The notes beneath the pieces are model-generated. The model saw only the letters and a program-made list of their open reading frames with translations. It ran no database searches and was not told the DNA's origin. DNA of 13,235 nucleotides from Nanoarchaeales archaeon (GTDB lineage: Archaea > Nanobdellota > Nanobdellia > Woesearchaeales > UBA583): contig JABSQY010000043.1 in assembly GCA_013215525.1 (NCBI GenBank), positions 1-13,235 of the forward strand. Direction: 5' to 3'. The position numbers were made by a program, and so were the translations under genes. Of the stretch, positions 1 to 5,716 are shown one piece after another. The first letter of the stretch is position 1. The number at the start of each line of letters is the position of its first letter.

Positions 1-12
1 TTTAATACTTAG

Positions 13-753
13 TTATAACTTTCGATTTTCTTTTCCAATATATTCACTTTCTGATAATCTTCTTACTGGTTTCTCTGTAGTTTTTTCTTCGTGAACGTGA
101 GCACAAAGTCCCACAGGTCTCGAAATAATAAAAAAAGCATTTGCTAATGTACTATCAAATCCAAGGTCAAGAATAAGTGCGGCAATTGCACCATCGATAT
201 TTATACATAATTTTTTTCCTTTTTGTTCTTCAAGTTGAGTTTCTATTTCTTCAGCTAATTTACAATATTTTCCGTAAATATTATTTTGTTTTGCAATTTC
301 AAAAAGTGTTTGTGTTCTTGGGTCGACTTTGTACATTTTATGTCCAAAAACACCAATTCTTTTTTTATTTTCTATTGATTGTTTAACAACTTCTTTAATA
401 TTATTGTCTAGATTTTGCTCTAGGAATTTAGCACAATCTTCAATAGCTCCACCGTGATATTTTCCAAGTGTTCCAACTCCTGCTGCGACACTGCTATTAA
501 ATTGGTTTCCTGCAGCCATTGTACTTCTTGCAACTGTGACAGAACTTACTTCAATTCCGTGGTCAATTGATGATACAAAAATTGCATCTAGCATTTTTGT
601 TTGTTTTGAAGTTGGTAATTCTCCTTTTAAAGTTAAATAAATTGTTTCTGTAAAAGATAGTTTTTTTGTTAATTCTTCTAAATTATATCCTCTAATTGTT
701 GTACCTTCTGAACTAGCTTTACTTATTGATGTTTTCCAAATTTGTTCTGCCAT
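13..753 (-). CDS. ccl: Citryl-CoA lyase, citrate-synthase fold (third gene of a split ATP-citrate lyase)
   Basis: Predicted to cleave citryl-CoA to acetyl-CoA and oxaloacetate in the cytoplasm. The 246 residues carry the citrate synthase core: DHG at 64-66, NQFNSSVAAG at 83-92, YHGGAIE at 99-105 (H100 as first catalytic His), FGHKMYKVDPR at 136-146 (H138), and NIDGAIAALILDLGF with D187 as likely catalytic Asp. It ends in SRPVGLCAHVHEEK, the ending type of ATP-citrate lyase and Ccl C-termini. True citrate synthases are about 370-430 residues; about 250 is normal for stand-alone Ccl. The ATG lies 6 bases after the alpha-subunit stop, so co-transcription is near certain; only a weak GAGG lies 20 bases upstream. 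A short citrate synthase is the alternative, but both neighbours argue against it. Confidence 0.85.
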   Translation of the reverse strand: MAEQIWKTSISKASSEGTTIRGYNLEELTKKLSFTETIYLTLKGELPTSKQTKMLDAIFVSSIDHGIEVSSVTVARSTMAAGNQFNSSVAAGVGTLGKYHGGAIEDCAKFLEQNLDNNIKEVVKQSIENKKRIGVFGHKMYKVDPRTQTLFEIAKQNNIYGKYCKLAEEIETQLEEQKGKKLCINIDGAIAALILDLGFDSTLANAFFIISRPVGLCAHVHEEKTTEKPVRRLSESEYIGKENRKL

Positions 754-759
754 TTTTAA

Positions 760-1668
760 TTATTTATGATTTTCCTCATTTAAAATCTTTTCTACTATGT
801 CAACAATTTCGTGATGAATATTTGCAACACTGATTCCAGCATCTTTTAATGCTTTGATTTTTGCAGTTCTTGTTCCACTTTCTCCTTCAATTATTGCTCC
901 GGCGTGTCCAAGGGATACATTTGGTAAATTTTCTGCAAATGCTCCACTAACAAATGCGACAAGTGGTTTTGTAAACTTTTTAGCTTTTACAAATTCTGCA
1001 ACTTTTTGTTCGTATTCTCCTCCAACTTCACCGTAAATTACAACTACTTTTGTTTGCTCATCTGTTTCAAATTTTTCTAACAGGTCACAGAAGTCAGTCC
1101 CTGAAATTGCATCCCCTCCAATTCCTATTACTTCTGATACTCCAATTCCTTTATTTTTTAATAGTAAAGATGTTTCAGAACACATTCCTCCAGATTTAGA
1201 AATAATTCCTACTGGTCCTTCTGTGTATTGCGCATTACTACTTCCTCCAATTGATCCTAATTTTAATTTTAATTTTGGATTAATGATTCCTGCTGTGCTT
1301 GGTCCGATAATTCTTGAGTTGTGTTTTTTTGCGTGTTCAATCATTTCAATTACATCTAAAATTGGAATTAATTCTGTTATACAAATTATAGTTTCAATTT
1401 CATTTTGAATTGCTTCAATTGCTGCACCTTTTGCAAATTTTCCAGGAACATATAGAATACTTGTGTTTACTTCAGGGTGTGCTTGCTTTGCTTCTTGAAC
1501 ACTATTATAAACTGGTACACCTTCAACTTCTTGTCCACCTTTCCCAGGAGTTACTCCGCAAATAACTTTTGTTCCATAGTCTAACATTTGTTTTGTTGCT
1601 TTACTTCCTTCTCCTCCAGTAATTCCTTGGATTAAAACTCTTGTATTTTCATTTAATATAACAGTCAT
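760..1668 (-). CDS. ccsB: Citryl-CoA synthetase, alpha-type subunit (SucD/ACL-like)
   Basis: CoA-binding and phosphohistidine subunit of an ADP-forming acyl-CoA ligase; with the beta subunit it would activate citrate to citryl-CoA using ATP. Its 302 residues show the N-terminal CoA-binding Rossmann domain (GITGGEGS at 15-22, VTPGKGGQ at 39-46) and the ligase domain with GEVGG (213-217) and the phosphorylated histidine in GHAGAI (H255). Two signatures separate it from succinyl-CoA synthetase: GPSTAGIINP (122-131), where SucD has GPNCPGII, and SKSGGM (157-162), where SucD has SRSGT. Both resemble ATP-citrate lyase (GPATVGG, SRSGGM). The ATG is 2 bases after the beta-subunit stop. An AGGAGG inside the end of the upstream gene is the likely ribosome binding site, with a rather long 12-base spacer. 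Substrate is inferred, not proven. Confidence 0.85.
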   Translation of the reverse strand: MTVILNENTRVLIQGITGGEGSKATKQMLDYGTKVICGVTPGKGGQEVEGVPVYNSVQEAKQAHPEVNTSILYVPGKFAKGAAIEAIQNEIETIICITELIPILDVIEMIEHAKKHNSRIIGPSTAGIINPKLKLKLGSIGGSSNAQYTEGPVGIISKSGGMCSETSLLLKNKGIGVSEVIGIGGDAISGTDFCDLLEKFETDEQTKVVVIYGEVGGEYEQKVAEFVKAKKFTKPLVAFVSGAFAENLPNVSLGHAGAIIEGESGTRTAKIKALKDAGISVANIHHEIVDIVEKILNEENHK

Positions 1669-1670
1669 TT

Positions 1671-2921
1671 TTAATTATTTCCTCCTTCAATTCTGTTATT
1701 TTTATTTTCTTCTTCTTTTAATTTGTTATTAACTTTGTCAACCATGTGTTTTGCTGAAAGTGTAATTGGTGTTTCTCTTCCGTAAAGGTCGATGTCAAGG
1801 TTATGTTTTTTTGCAACTTCTCTTATCATTTCAAATGCTTTCTCATCTTCAGGTCCTGCACGTCTAATTACAATTGGTTTTGTAAATTTTCTTTCAATTA
1901 CTACATCAATTAATGCTTTTAATGTTTCATAAATTGATGTGAAATTTGCAGTTCCTCCTACAATCCATAATCCTTCTAAATTTGGTTGATCAAGTACAAC
2001 ATTTGTAAGTTTTGCAACCTTTTCTGCTGGTGGGTTTCCGGAGTATTCTGTAAAGTTTGCAGGTTTTCCTCCATATGATACTAATGCGTCCATTGCAATT
2101 ACTGATGCTCCTCCTCCACTTGCTAACACTCCAATGTTTCCACCTTCAAATTGAATAAAACTTGTACCGGCGACACCTCTGTGGTCACCTTTATCAATTT
2201 CATTTGCTCTTTTTTCAATATCTGTTTTTTTACGAAGTCCAGTTCTTAGTTCGAATTTTATTGGTTGTCTGTATGCAGCGTTATCATCTGTTGTTGCTTT
2301 ACAATCTAATGCTATGAAATCTTCTGTGTTTGTTTCTAATACTAATGGATTTATTTCTAATAATTTTAAATCGTTTTCTATAAAACATTTATATAATTCT
2401 TTTATTGTTGTTTTAAATTTATCAAATTGGATTTTTGTAAAATCAAAATCATGTGTTAGTGCTTGGAGTTCTCCACTTGGAATTCCTTTTAGAATATTTA
2501 TTTCTAATGTTCTTATTGATGTTGGATTTTGTTTTTTAATTTCTTCAATGTCTGAACCACCTTCGCTGGATACAATTAGTAATGGTCTTCTTGATCTTGA
2601 ATCTATCATTATTGATACGTAATATTCTTTTTCAAATTGTACTGGGTTATCTAGTAGAATTTGTTCAACTTCTTCTTCACGAATAGTTAGGTTAAACATT
2701 TCTGATACGATTTGTGTTGCATGTTTGATGTCTTTTGCGATTTTGATTCCGCCGAAGGCTTTTCTTTTTCCTGAAAGTACTTGCGCTTTAATAAAAATTG
2801 GAAATTGTTCTATAATTAGCCCTGATTGCTTTATTGAGTCTTGAGAAATAGTTGTACCTTGTGATATATTTATATCGTATTTTTTAAGAAGAGATTTACC
2901 TTCGTATTCTTTTAAATTCAT
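1671..2921 (-). CDS. ccsA: Citryl-CoA synthetase, beta-type ATP-grasp subunit (SucC/ACL-like)
   Basis: ATP-grasp subunit that binds nucleotide and the carboxylate substrate. Its 416 residues begin MNLKEYEGKSLLKKY as in SucC, then KAQVLSGKRKAFGGIK (45-60), the metal/ATP site LLEINPL (187-193), and LDCKATTDDNAAYR (205-218). The C-terminal ligase domain is ATP-citrate-lyase-like: SGGGAS (268-273), FTEYSGNP (290-297), VIRRAGP (351-357) and GRETPIT (381-387). SucC instead has NGAGLAM and related sequence. The last 20 or so residues are a hydrophilic tail whose Gly-Gly codons form an AGGAGG that probably serves the next gene. It is first in a three-gene operon, with a TATA box 27 bases before the ATG, so the mRNA should be leaderless. 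A TATA-to-ATG fit and the SucC-like N-terminus support this start. Confidence 0.86.
   Translation of the reverse strand: MNLKEYEGKSLLKKYDINISQGTTISQDSIKQSGLIIEQFPIFIKAQVLSGKRKAFGGIKIAKDIKHATQIVSEMFNLTIREEEVEQILLDNPVQFEKEYYVSIMIDSRSRRPLLIVSSEGGSDIEEIKKQNPTSIRTLEINILKGIPSGELQALTHDFDFTKIQFDKFKTTIKELYKCFIENDLKLLEINPLVLETNTEDFIALDCKATTDDNAAYRQPIKFELRTGLRKKTDIEKRANEIDKGDHRGVAGTSFIQFEGGNIGVLASGGGASVIAMDALVSYGGKPANFTEYSGNPPAEKVAKLTNVVLDQPNLEGLWIVGGTANFTSIYETLKALIDVVIERKFTKPIVIRRAGPEDEKAFEMIREVAKKHNLDIDLYGRETPITLSAKHMVDKVNNKLKEEENKNNRIEGGNN
1681..1686 (-). promoter_or_regulatory. Shine-Dalgarno AGGAGG inside the end of the beta-subunit gene
   Basis: AGGAGG on the minus strand, made by the two Gly codons near the C-terminus of the beta subunit, lies 12 bases before the ATG of the alpha subunit. 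It is the strongest Shine-Dalgarno sequence seen before any gene start in the window, as expected for an internal operon gene when first genes are leaderless. The spacer is longer than usual. Confidence 0.5.
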
Positions 2922-2942
2922 TATAGTTTTAAGAGTAGTTTG

Positions 2943-2954
2943 TTTATTATAAAG
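2943..2954 (-). promoter_or_regulatory. TATA box of the citrate-cleavage operon
   Basis: Reads CTTTATAATAAA on the minus strand, centred about 27 bases before the ATG at 2921. The transcript would start at or next to the start codon. Confidence 0.6.
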
Positions 2955-3011
2955 ATGTGTTTGAATCTTTAGTTGTACTTAGTTTTTATTTGTATTTTTT
3001 ATTAAAAATAC
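2951..3011. repeat. Two upstream hairpins in the divergent intergenic region
   Basis: AAAGAT (2951-2956) pairs with ATCTTT (2965-2970) across an 8-base loop. GTATTTTT (2992-2999) pairs with AAAAATAC (3004-3011) across TATT. The second is a perfect 8-base-pair stem. Together with the four hairpins that follow they fill nearly all of the gap between the two promoters. AT-rich sequence forms short stems easily, so the first is weakly supported. Confidence 0.4.
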
Positions 3012-3013
3012 TT

Positions 3014-3122
3014 AGTCAAGAAATTTTTAAAAATTTCTAAGCCGATGTGAAAATCAAAGATTTTCACAAAGTCAAAGAATCATAGATTCTTAAGTCGTTG
3101 TGAAAATTTTCAATTTTCACAA
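3014..3122. repeat. Tandem duplicated two-hairpin unit (four consecutive hairpins)
   Basis: Two copies of a unit of about 54 bases stand side by side, 3014-3069 and 3070-3122. Each begins AGTCAA, forms a first hairpin, continues AAGYCG, then forms a second hairpin starting GTGAAAAT and ends CACAA. Stems: 3019-3028/3029-3038 (perfect palindrome); 3047-3055/3059-3067 (9 base pairs, 3-base loop); 3075-3081/3085-3091 (7 base pairs, loop ATA); 3100-3108/3112-3120 (9 base pairs, loop TTC). Between copies the second hairpin's top pair changes from C-G to T-A, a compensatory change. The array ends directly before the ndk TATA box. Function unknown; regulatory binding sites, an RNA element or a REP-like repeat are all possible. 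Confidence 0.75.
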
Positions 3123-3124
3123 AG

Positions 3125-3134
3125 TTTTATATAT
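3125..3134 (+). promoter_or_regulatory. TATA box of ndk
   Basis: TTTTATATAT centred about 25 bases before the ATG at 3155. This supports a leaderless transcript and the choice of 3155 as start. Confidence 0.65.
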
Positions 3135-3154
3135 CCCTTTTGACTTATTTTATT

Positions 3155-3637
3155 ATGACAATTGAAAGAACATTCGTTATGATTAAGCCTGATGGTGTAA
3201 AGAGAGCAATTACTGGAGAAATCATTACAAGATTTGAAAAAGTAGGATTAAAGTTAGTTGGTATGAAAATGATGCACATAGATGCTGATTTTTCAAAGAA
3301 ACATTATTCTGATTTAGTTGATAAACCATTTTATCCTGGTTTAGAAGATATGATTGTATCTGGTCCTGTTGTGGCTATGGTTTGGGAAGGAGCTAAGGCT
3401 GCAATGTTAGTTAGAAAGATGATTGGTGGTACTGAACCTCATTCTGCTTTACCTGGAACTATTCGTGGAGATTTCACTCATATCACATACGATAGAGCTG
3501 ATGCTACTGGTGGTCAAATGCCAAATTTAATTCACGCATCTGATGCGCCTGAAACTGCTGAGAAAGAAATTCATTTATGGTTTTCTGAAGCTGATATTTT
3601 TGATGGATATGAGTCAGTATTATCAAAATTAATGTAA
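3155..3637 (+). CDS. ndk: Nucleoside diphosphate kinase
   Basis: Transfers the gamma-phosphate from ATP to other nucleoside diphosphates through a phosphohistidine, keeping nucleotide pools balanced in the cytoplasm. The 160 residues begin MTIERTFVMIKPDGVKR, the classic NDK N-terminus, and end with NLIHASDAPETAEKEIHLWF, where H127 is the catalytic histidine. A stretch around 108-122 (THITYDRADATGGQM) sits where many bacterial enzymes are shorter, which accounts for the length above the usual 150. The frame is open upstream to a TTG at 3140, but the NDK N-terminus and a TATA box 25 bases before the ATG at 3155 decide the start. The gene diverges from the citrate-cleavage operon and is followed by a hairpin and T-run. 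Codon use looks like an expressed housekeeping gene. Confidence 0.96.
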   Translation: MTIERTFVMIKPDGVKRAITGEIITRFEKVGLKLVGMKMMHIDADFSKKHYSDLVDKPFYPGLEDMIVSGPVVAMVWEGAKAAMLVRKMIGGTEPHSALPGTIRGDFTHITYDRADATGGQMPNLIHASDAPETAEKEIHLWFSEADIFDGYESVLSKLM

Positions 3638-3667
3638 ATTTTCCATTTGGGAAATTTAATATTTTTT
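3636..3667 (+). terminator. Hairpin and T-run after ndk
   Basis: A 9-base-pair stem with one G-U pair (3636-3644 with 3649-3657, loop ATTT) overlaps the ndk stop codon and is followed by six Ts at 3662-3667. T-runs are the main termination signal in archaea; the hairpin is optional. Confidence 0.5.
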
Positions 3668-3748
3668 AATTAATTAATTCTAAATTACACATTAACTTTA
3701 AGTATAATTATTCTATGTTCTTATTAATTTATGAGTTAATCTATTCAC

Positions 3749-3757
3749 TTATAATTT
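3749..3757 (+). promoter_or_regulatory. TATA box of the eight-helix membrane protein gene
   Basis: TTATAATTT centred about 24 bases before the ATG at 3777, again implying a leaderless mRNA. Confidence 0.45.
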
Positions 3758-3776
3758 ATTTTATTGATTTTTATTT

Positions 3777-4694
3777 ATGGATAAATCAAGTATTAGAAAA
3801 TATTTAACTGAAAATTTAAGTAAAAATTATTCAGTTGATGATTTAAAAGGACAATTAGTTACGTCAGGATATGATTTAAAAGATATTGAAAGTGTACTTT
3901 TAGAGTTTAAGGTTAAGAAACCAAATACTTTAAAATTTAGTTTAATTGGATTAAATTTTTTTATTTTTATTTCTATATATTTATCTCTTTTAGGGAATCG
4001 TTATAGTTCTTTTATAGAAATATTATATTTTCCGGTTTTGATTACTGTGTTTTTTGTTATTTTTTCATTTATTTTTTATAAAAAATATACTAATGGTCTA
4101 TTAGAGTCAGTTTTTTTAAAATTTTTAAAAAGTGTAATTCTTTCAAGTTTTTTATATTTAATTTATTTGGTTTTTAGTTTTTATGTTTTAGTTCCTTTGT
4201 GGATTGGTAGTTGTGAGAGTTCTTGGTGTTTGGAGTATTCTTTTTTTGGAATTGTTATGGTTATATTGATTGTTATTTCATCAATAATTTATGGTTTAAT
4301 TAAGTTATTTAAAAAGAGTAAATCTTATAATTCTTCAAAGTCTTCAAGTGAGGTTAAAGTTACTAAAACTCCTAACGTTCCTAAAAGTTTTGATATTTCA
4401 AAAATGTTGAATGGAATTTTTATTTTAGAATTATTGATGGCGTTTTTATCTTTTTATAGTGGATTAGTTTTAGGATATGTTTTAGCAGTATTATTTATAA
4501 TTAGTGCTTTTTTATTAAGATTCAAAATTAGTTTTGGTTTCTATTTAACTTTTTTATTAGGATTGTTTATAGTTTTGGCGAATATTTATTGGTTTTTTTC
4601 AGGGTATGTTTTAGATTATGTAAGTATTCTTTTAAGTTTGATTTTGATTTCAGTATTTTTTAATAAAAAATTTAAAGATGAATTTTTAAATTAA
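3777..4694 (+). CDS. Polytopic membrane protein with N-terminal helical domain
   Basis: I do not recognise a family. The 305 residues divide into a soluble N-terminal part (1-48, rich in charged residues, with the pattern SVDDLKGQLVTSGYDLKDIESVL, which reads as two or three short helices) and about eight hydrophobic helices (near 53-72, 80-101, 117-140, 155-176, 211-230, 231-247, 252-275 and 277-295). A charged, Ser/Lys-rich cytoplasmic loop at 177-208 divides the helices four plus four. CESSWC (146-151) in an outside-facing loop could form a disulfide. It stands alone with its own TATA box; the thioredoxin-like gene starts 85 bases downstream behind a second TATA box. No catalytic motif is visible. 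A role in envelope or protein trafficking is possible but unsupported. Confidence 0.8.
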   Translation: MDKSSIRKYLTENLSKNYSVDDLKGQLVTSGYDLKDIESVLLEFKVKKPNTLKFSLIGLNFFIFISIYLSLLGNRYSSFIEILYFPVLITVFFVIFSFIFYKKYTNGLLESVFLKFLKSVILSSFLYLIYLVFSFYVLVPLWIGSCESSWCLEYSFFGIVMVILIVISSIIYGLIKLFKKSKSYNSSKSSSEVKVTKTPNVPKSFDISKMLNGIFILELLMAFLSFYSGLVLGYVLAVLFIISAFLLRFKISFGFYLTFLLGLFIVLANIYWFFSGYVLDYVSILLSLILISVFFNKKFKDEFLN

Positions 4695-4743
4695 TTAACT
4701 AATTAATTGATTAAATTTCTTATCCACTGTGAAATATTAATAC

Positions 4744-4758
4744 ATATATTAATATATT
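4744..4758 (+). promoter_or_regulatory. TATA region of the thioredoxin-like gene
   Basis: ATATATTAATATATT, centred about 29 bases before the ATG at 4780; the exact box within this AT tract is uncertain. Confidence 0.45.
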
Positions 4759-4779
4759 CTTAGAGTTCTATGTTTAATT

Positions 4780-5097
4780 ATGGATGTTAGAAAAATTAAA
4801 AGTGATGATGATTTTAAAGGTACTATTTCTAAAGGAAATAGTTTTATTATGATTCACAAGACTGGTTGCCCTTATTGTATCAAAGCAATGCCTTGGTTAA
4901 CTAATGTGTGTGCTGAGTTGTCTGGTGATGTTGTGATTGCAACTGCTAATCGTGATGATATACCTAAAACTATGGATGTATTTCAGGTTTCTATGTATCC
5001 TACTTTTTTACAAATTAAAGACGGAAAAGTACTTGATACTTTTTTTGGAGATACTGTAGAAGATAAGGTTAAAGGTTTTCTAAGAAAAAGTTTTTGA
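4780..5097 (+). CDS. Thioredoxin/glutaredoxin-like protein, CPYC active site
   Basis: Small cytoplasmic thiol-disulfide oxidoreductase of the thioredoxin fold. The 105 residues carry the redox pair in KTGCPYCIKAMPW (C30 and C33), the conserved cis-proline segment MYPTF (P74), and the following strand and turn QIKDGKVLDTFFG typical of thioredoxins. CPYC is the usual glutaredoxin dithiol motif, while overall length and the YPT/DGK pattern fit thioredoxin. No signal peptide is present. It is a single gene with its own TATA box. It ends in TGA and is followed by the structured region at 5103-5250. The reductant partner cannot be told; no reductase gene is in the window. Confidence 0.88.
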   Translation: MDVRKIKSDDDFKGTISKGNSFIMIHKTGCPYCIKAMPWLTNVCAELSGDVVIATANRDDIPKTMDVFQVSMYPTFLQIKDGKVLDTFFGDTVEDKVKGFLRKSF

Positions 5098-5102
5098 TTT
5101 TA

Positions 5103-5250
5103 TTTAACTTTCGAAGTACGTTTTAAAACGAATGCTTTTTCATCAATGCACAATTTTTTCTTAGGTCGAAGAGATATAGATTCTACTTCGACCAGAAAAA
5201 ACAGCACCTTGATAAAAAATCCTCCTAAGTTCAGACCTTTTAGTTTTTTC
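5103..5250. ncRNA. Candidate structured RNA between convergent genes (strand uncertain)
   Basis: This 3'-to-3' gap is clearly richer in GC (about 34% by hand count for 5106-5237) than other intergenic DNA here. It folds into one long hairpin: TTTTT 5136-5140 with AAAAA 5215-5219; ATCAA 5142-5146 with TTGAT 5209-5213; TGC 5147-5149 with GCA 5204-5206; TTTTTTCT 5154-5161 with AGAAAAAA 5194-5201; and a perfect GGTCGAAG 5164-5171 with CTTCGACC 5186-5193. AACTT (5106-5110) can pair with AAGTT (5227-5231) to close the domain, and a palindrome CGTTTTAAAACG lies at 5119-5130. On the plus strand a T-rich run follows (5238-5249); on the minus strand a TATA-like GAATATATG lies just upstream (5255-5263). 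It matches no SRP RNA, RNase P, tRNA or box C/D pattern I know. It could also be a two-way terminator or 3' UTR element. Confidence 0.45.
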
Positions 5251-5279
5251 GAACATATATTCTGTTTTTCTTTTGGAAA

Positions 5280-5624
5280 TTAGTAAAGGTCTTCTCCTTC
5301 AAAGGAGTTTTTACTTTCTATATCATTTAGTTTTGTTTCAAATTCTAGTTTTAAACTATCGATTTCTCGATTTAATTTATCTTCAAATTCTTCACGTACT
5401 TTTGCTATAATTCTATATGTTTTATCTAAATCATCTCTGTATTCGTTTTCTAATTTAATTACTGATTTTTCTAATTTTGTTAGAGATTCAGCAGTTTTAT
5501 TCTCTTTTGTTGTTAAAGTTTTATTTACTTCCTTTTTTTTAGATACTTTTTTTACTTCTTCTTTTAAAAATGTCATATCTTCTTTTACTTTTGCAAATGC
5601 TAAAATAATTTTTTCACTATTCAT
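5280..5624 (-). CDS. Small coiled-coil protein
   Basis: No recognised family. The 114 residues are almost entirely charged helix: Lys and Glu dominate, and heptad-like spacing of Leu, Val and Ile runs through about 45-105 (for example SLTKLEKSVIKLENEY and LKLEFETKLNDIES), indicating a long coiled coil. A Lys/Thr-rich break lies near 27-42. The end is acidic (FEGEDLY). There is no membrane segment, signal or cysteine. The ATG is 26 bases downstream of a clear TTTATATAG-type box, supporting the start and a leaderless mRNA. A structural or scaffold role is possible, but nothing in the context fixes a function. Confidence 0.8.
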   Translation of the reverse strand: MNSEKIILAFAKVKEDMTFLKEEVKKVSKKKEVNKTLTTKENKTAESLTKLEKSVIKLENEYRDDLDKTYRIIAKVREEFEDKLNREIDSLKLEFETKLNDIESKNSFEGEDLY

Positions 5625-5645
5625 ACAAATAGTAAGAGAACTAGG

Positions 5646-5654
5646 TTTATATAG
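5646..5654 (-). promoter_or_regulatory. TATA box of the coiled-coil gene
   Basis: CTATATAAA on the minus strand, centred 26 bases before the ATG at 5624. The same nine bases occur before the Lrp-like gene at 7158-7166. Confidence 0.6.
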
Positions 5655-5687
5655 TTTATGTGTGTGGCTTTTGGCGATTTAAAAATA

Positions 5688-5697
5688 TTTATAAATA
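5688..5697 (+). promoter_or_regulatory. TATA box of the single-pass membrane protein gene
   Basis: TTTATAAATA, centred about 25 bases before the ATG at 5717. It lies downstream of the alternative GTG at 5660, so that start would be absent from the transcript. Confidence 0.6.
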
Positions 5698-5716
5698 TGT
5701 AAATATAAATATATTT

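Noticed and set aside
2314..2622. 102-codon open frame on the plus strand
   Set aside because: It is antisense to the well-supported beta subunit gene, has no promoter, and its content is the complement of that gene's codons. The same applies to plus-strand frames at 177-386, 854-1036 and 1223-1408 and the minus-strand frame at 7471-7737.
760..2921. Succinyl-CoA synthetase with a neighbouring citrate synthase
   Set aside because: Key segments match ATP-citrate lyase types (SGGGAS, RRAGP, SKSGGM, GPSTAGI), and the lyase is too short for citrate synthase.
3014..3122. Repeated hairpins read as a short CRISPR array
   Set aside because: The repeats are adjacent without unique spacers of constant length, copies differ within stems, and no cas gene is present.
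3140..3154. TTG start for ndk five codons upstream
   Set aside because: NDK proteins begin at the MTIERTF region, and the TATA spacing puts transcription start at ATG 3155.
4690..4720. TTAATTAACTAATTAA palindromes after the eight-helix membrane protein gene as a terminator hairpin
   Set aside because: The loop would be two bases, and such palindromes arise readily in this composition; no T-run of note follows.
5103..5207. Small protein on the minus strand from GTG 5207 (35 codons), preceded by AGGAGG
   Set aside because: The spacer is 13 bases, the sequence coincides with the arms of a long perfect hairpin, and the peptide resembles nothing known; RNA structure explains the region better.
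5660..5716. GTG start extending the single-pass membrane protein by 19 residues
   Set aside because: The TATA box at 5688-5697 lies inside this extension and is spaced for ATG 5717.
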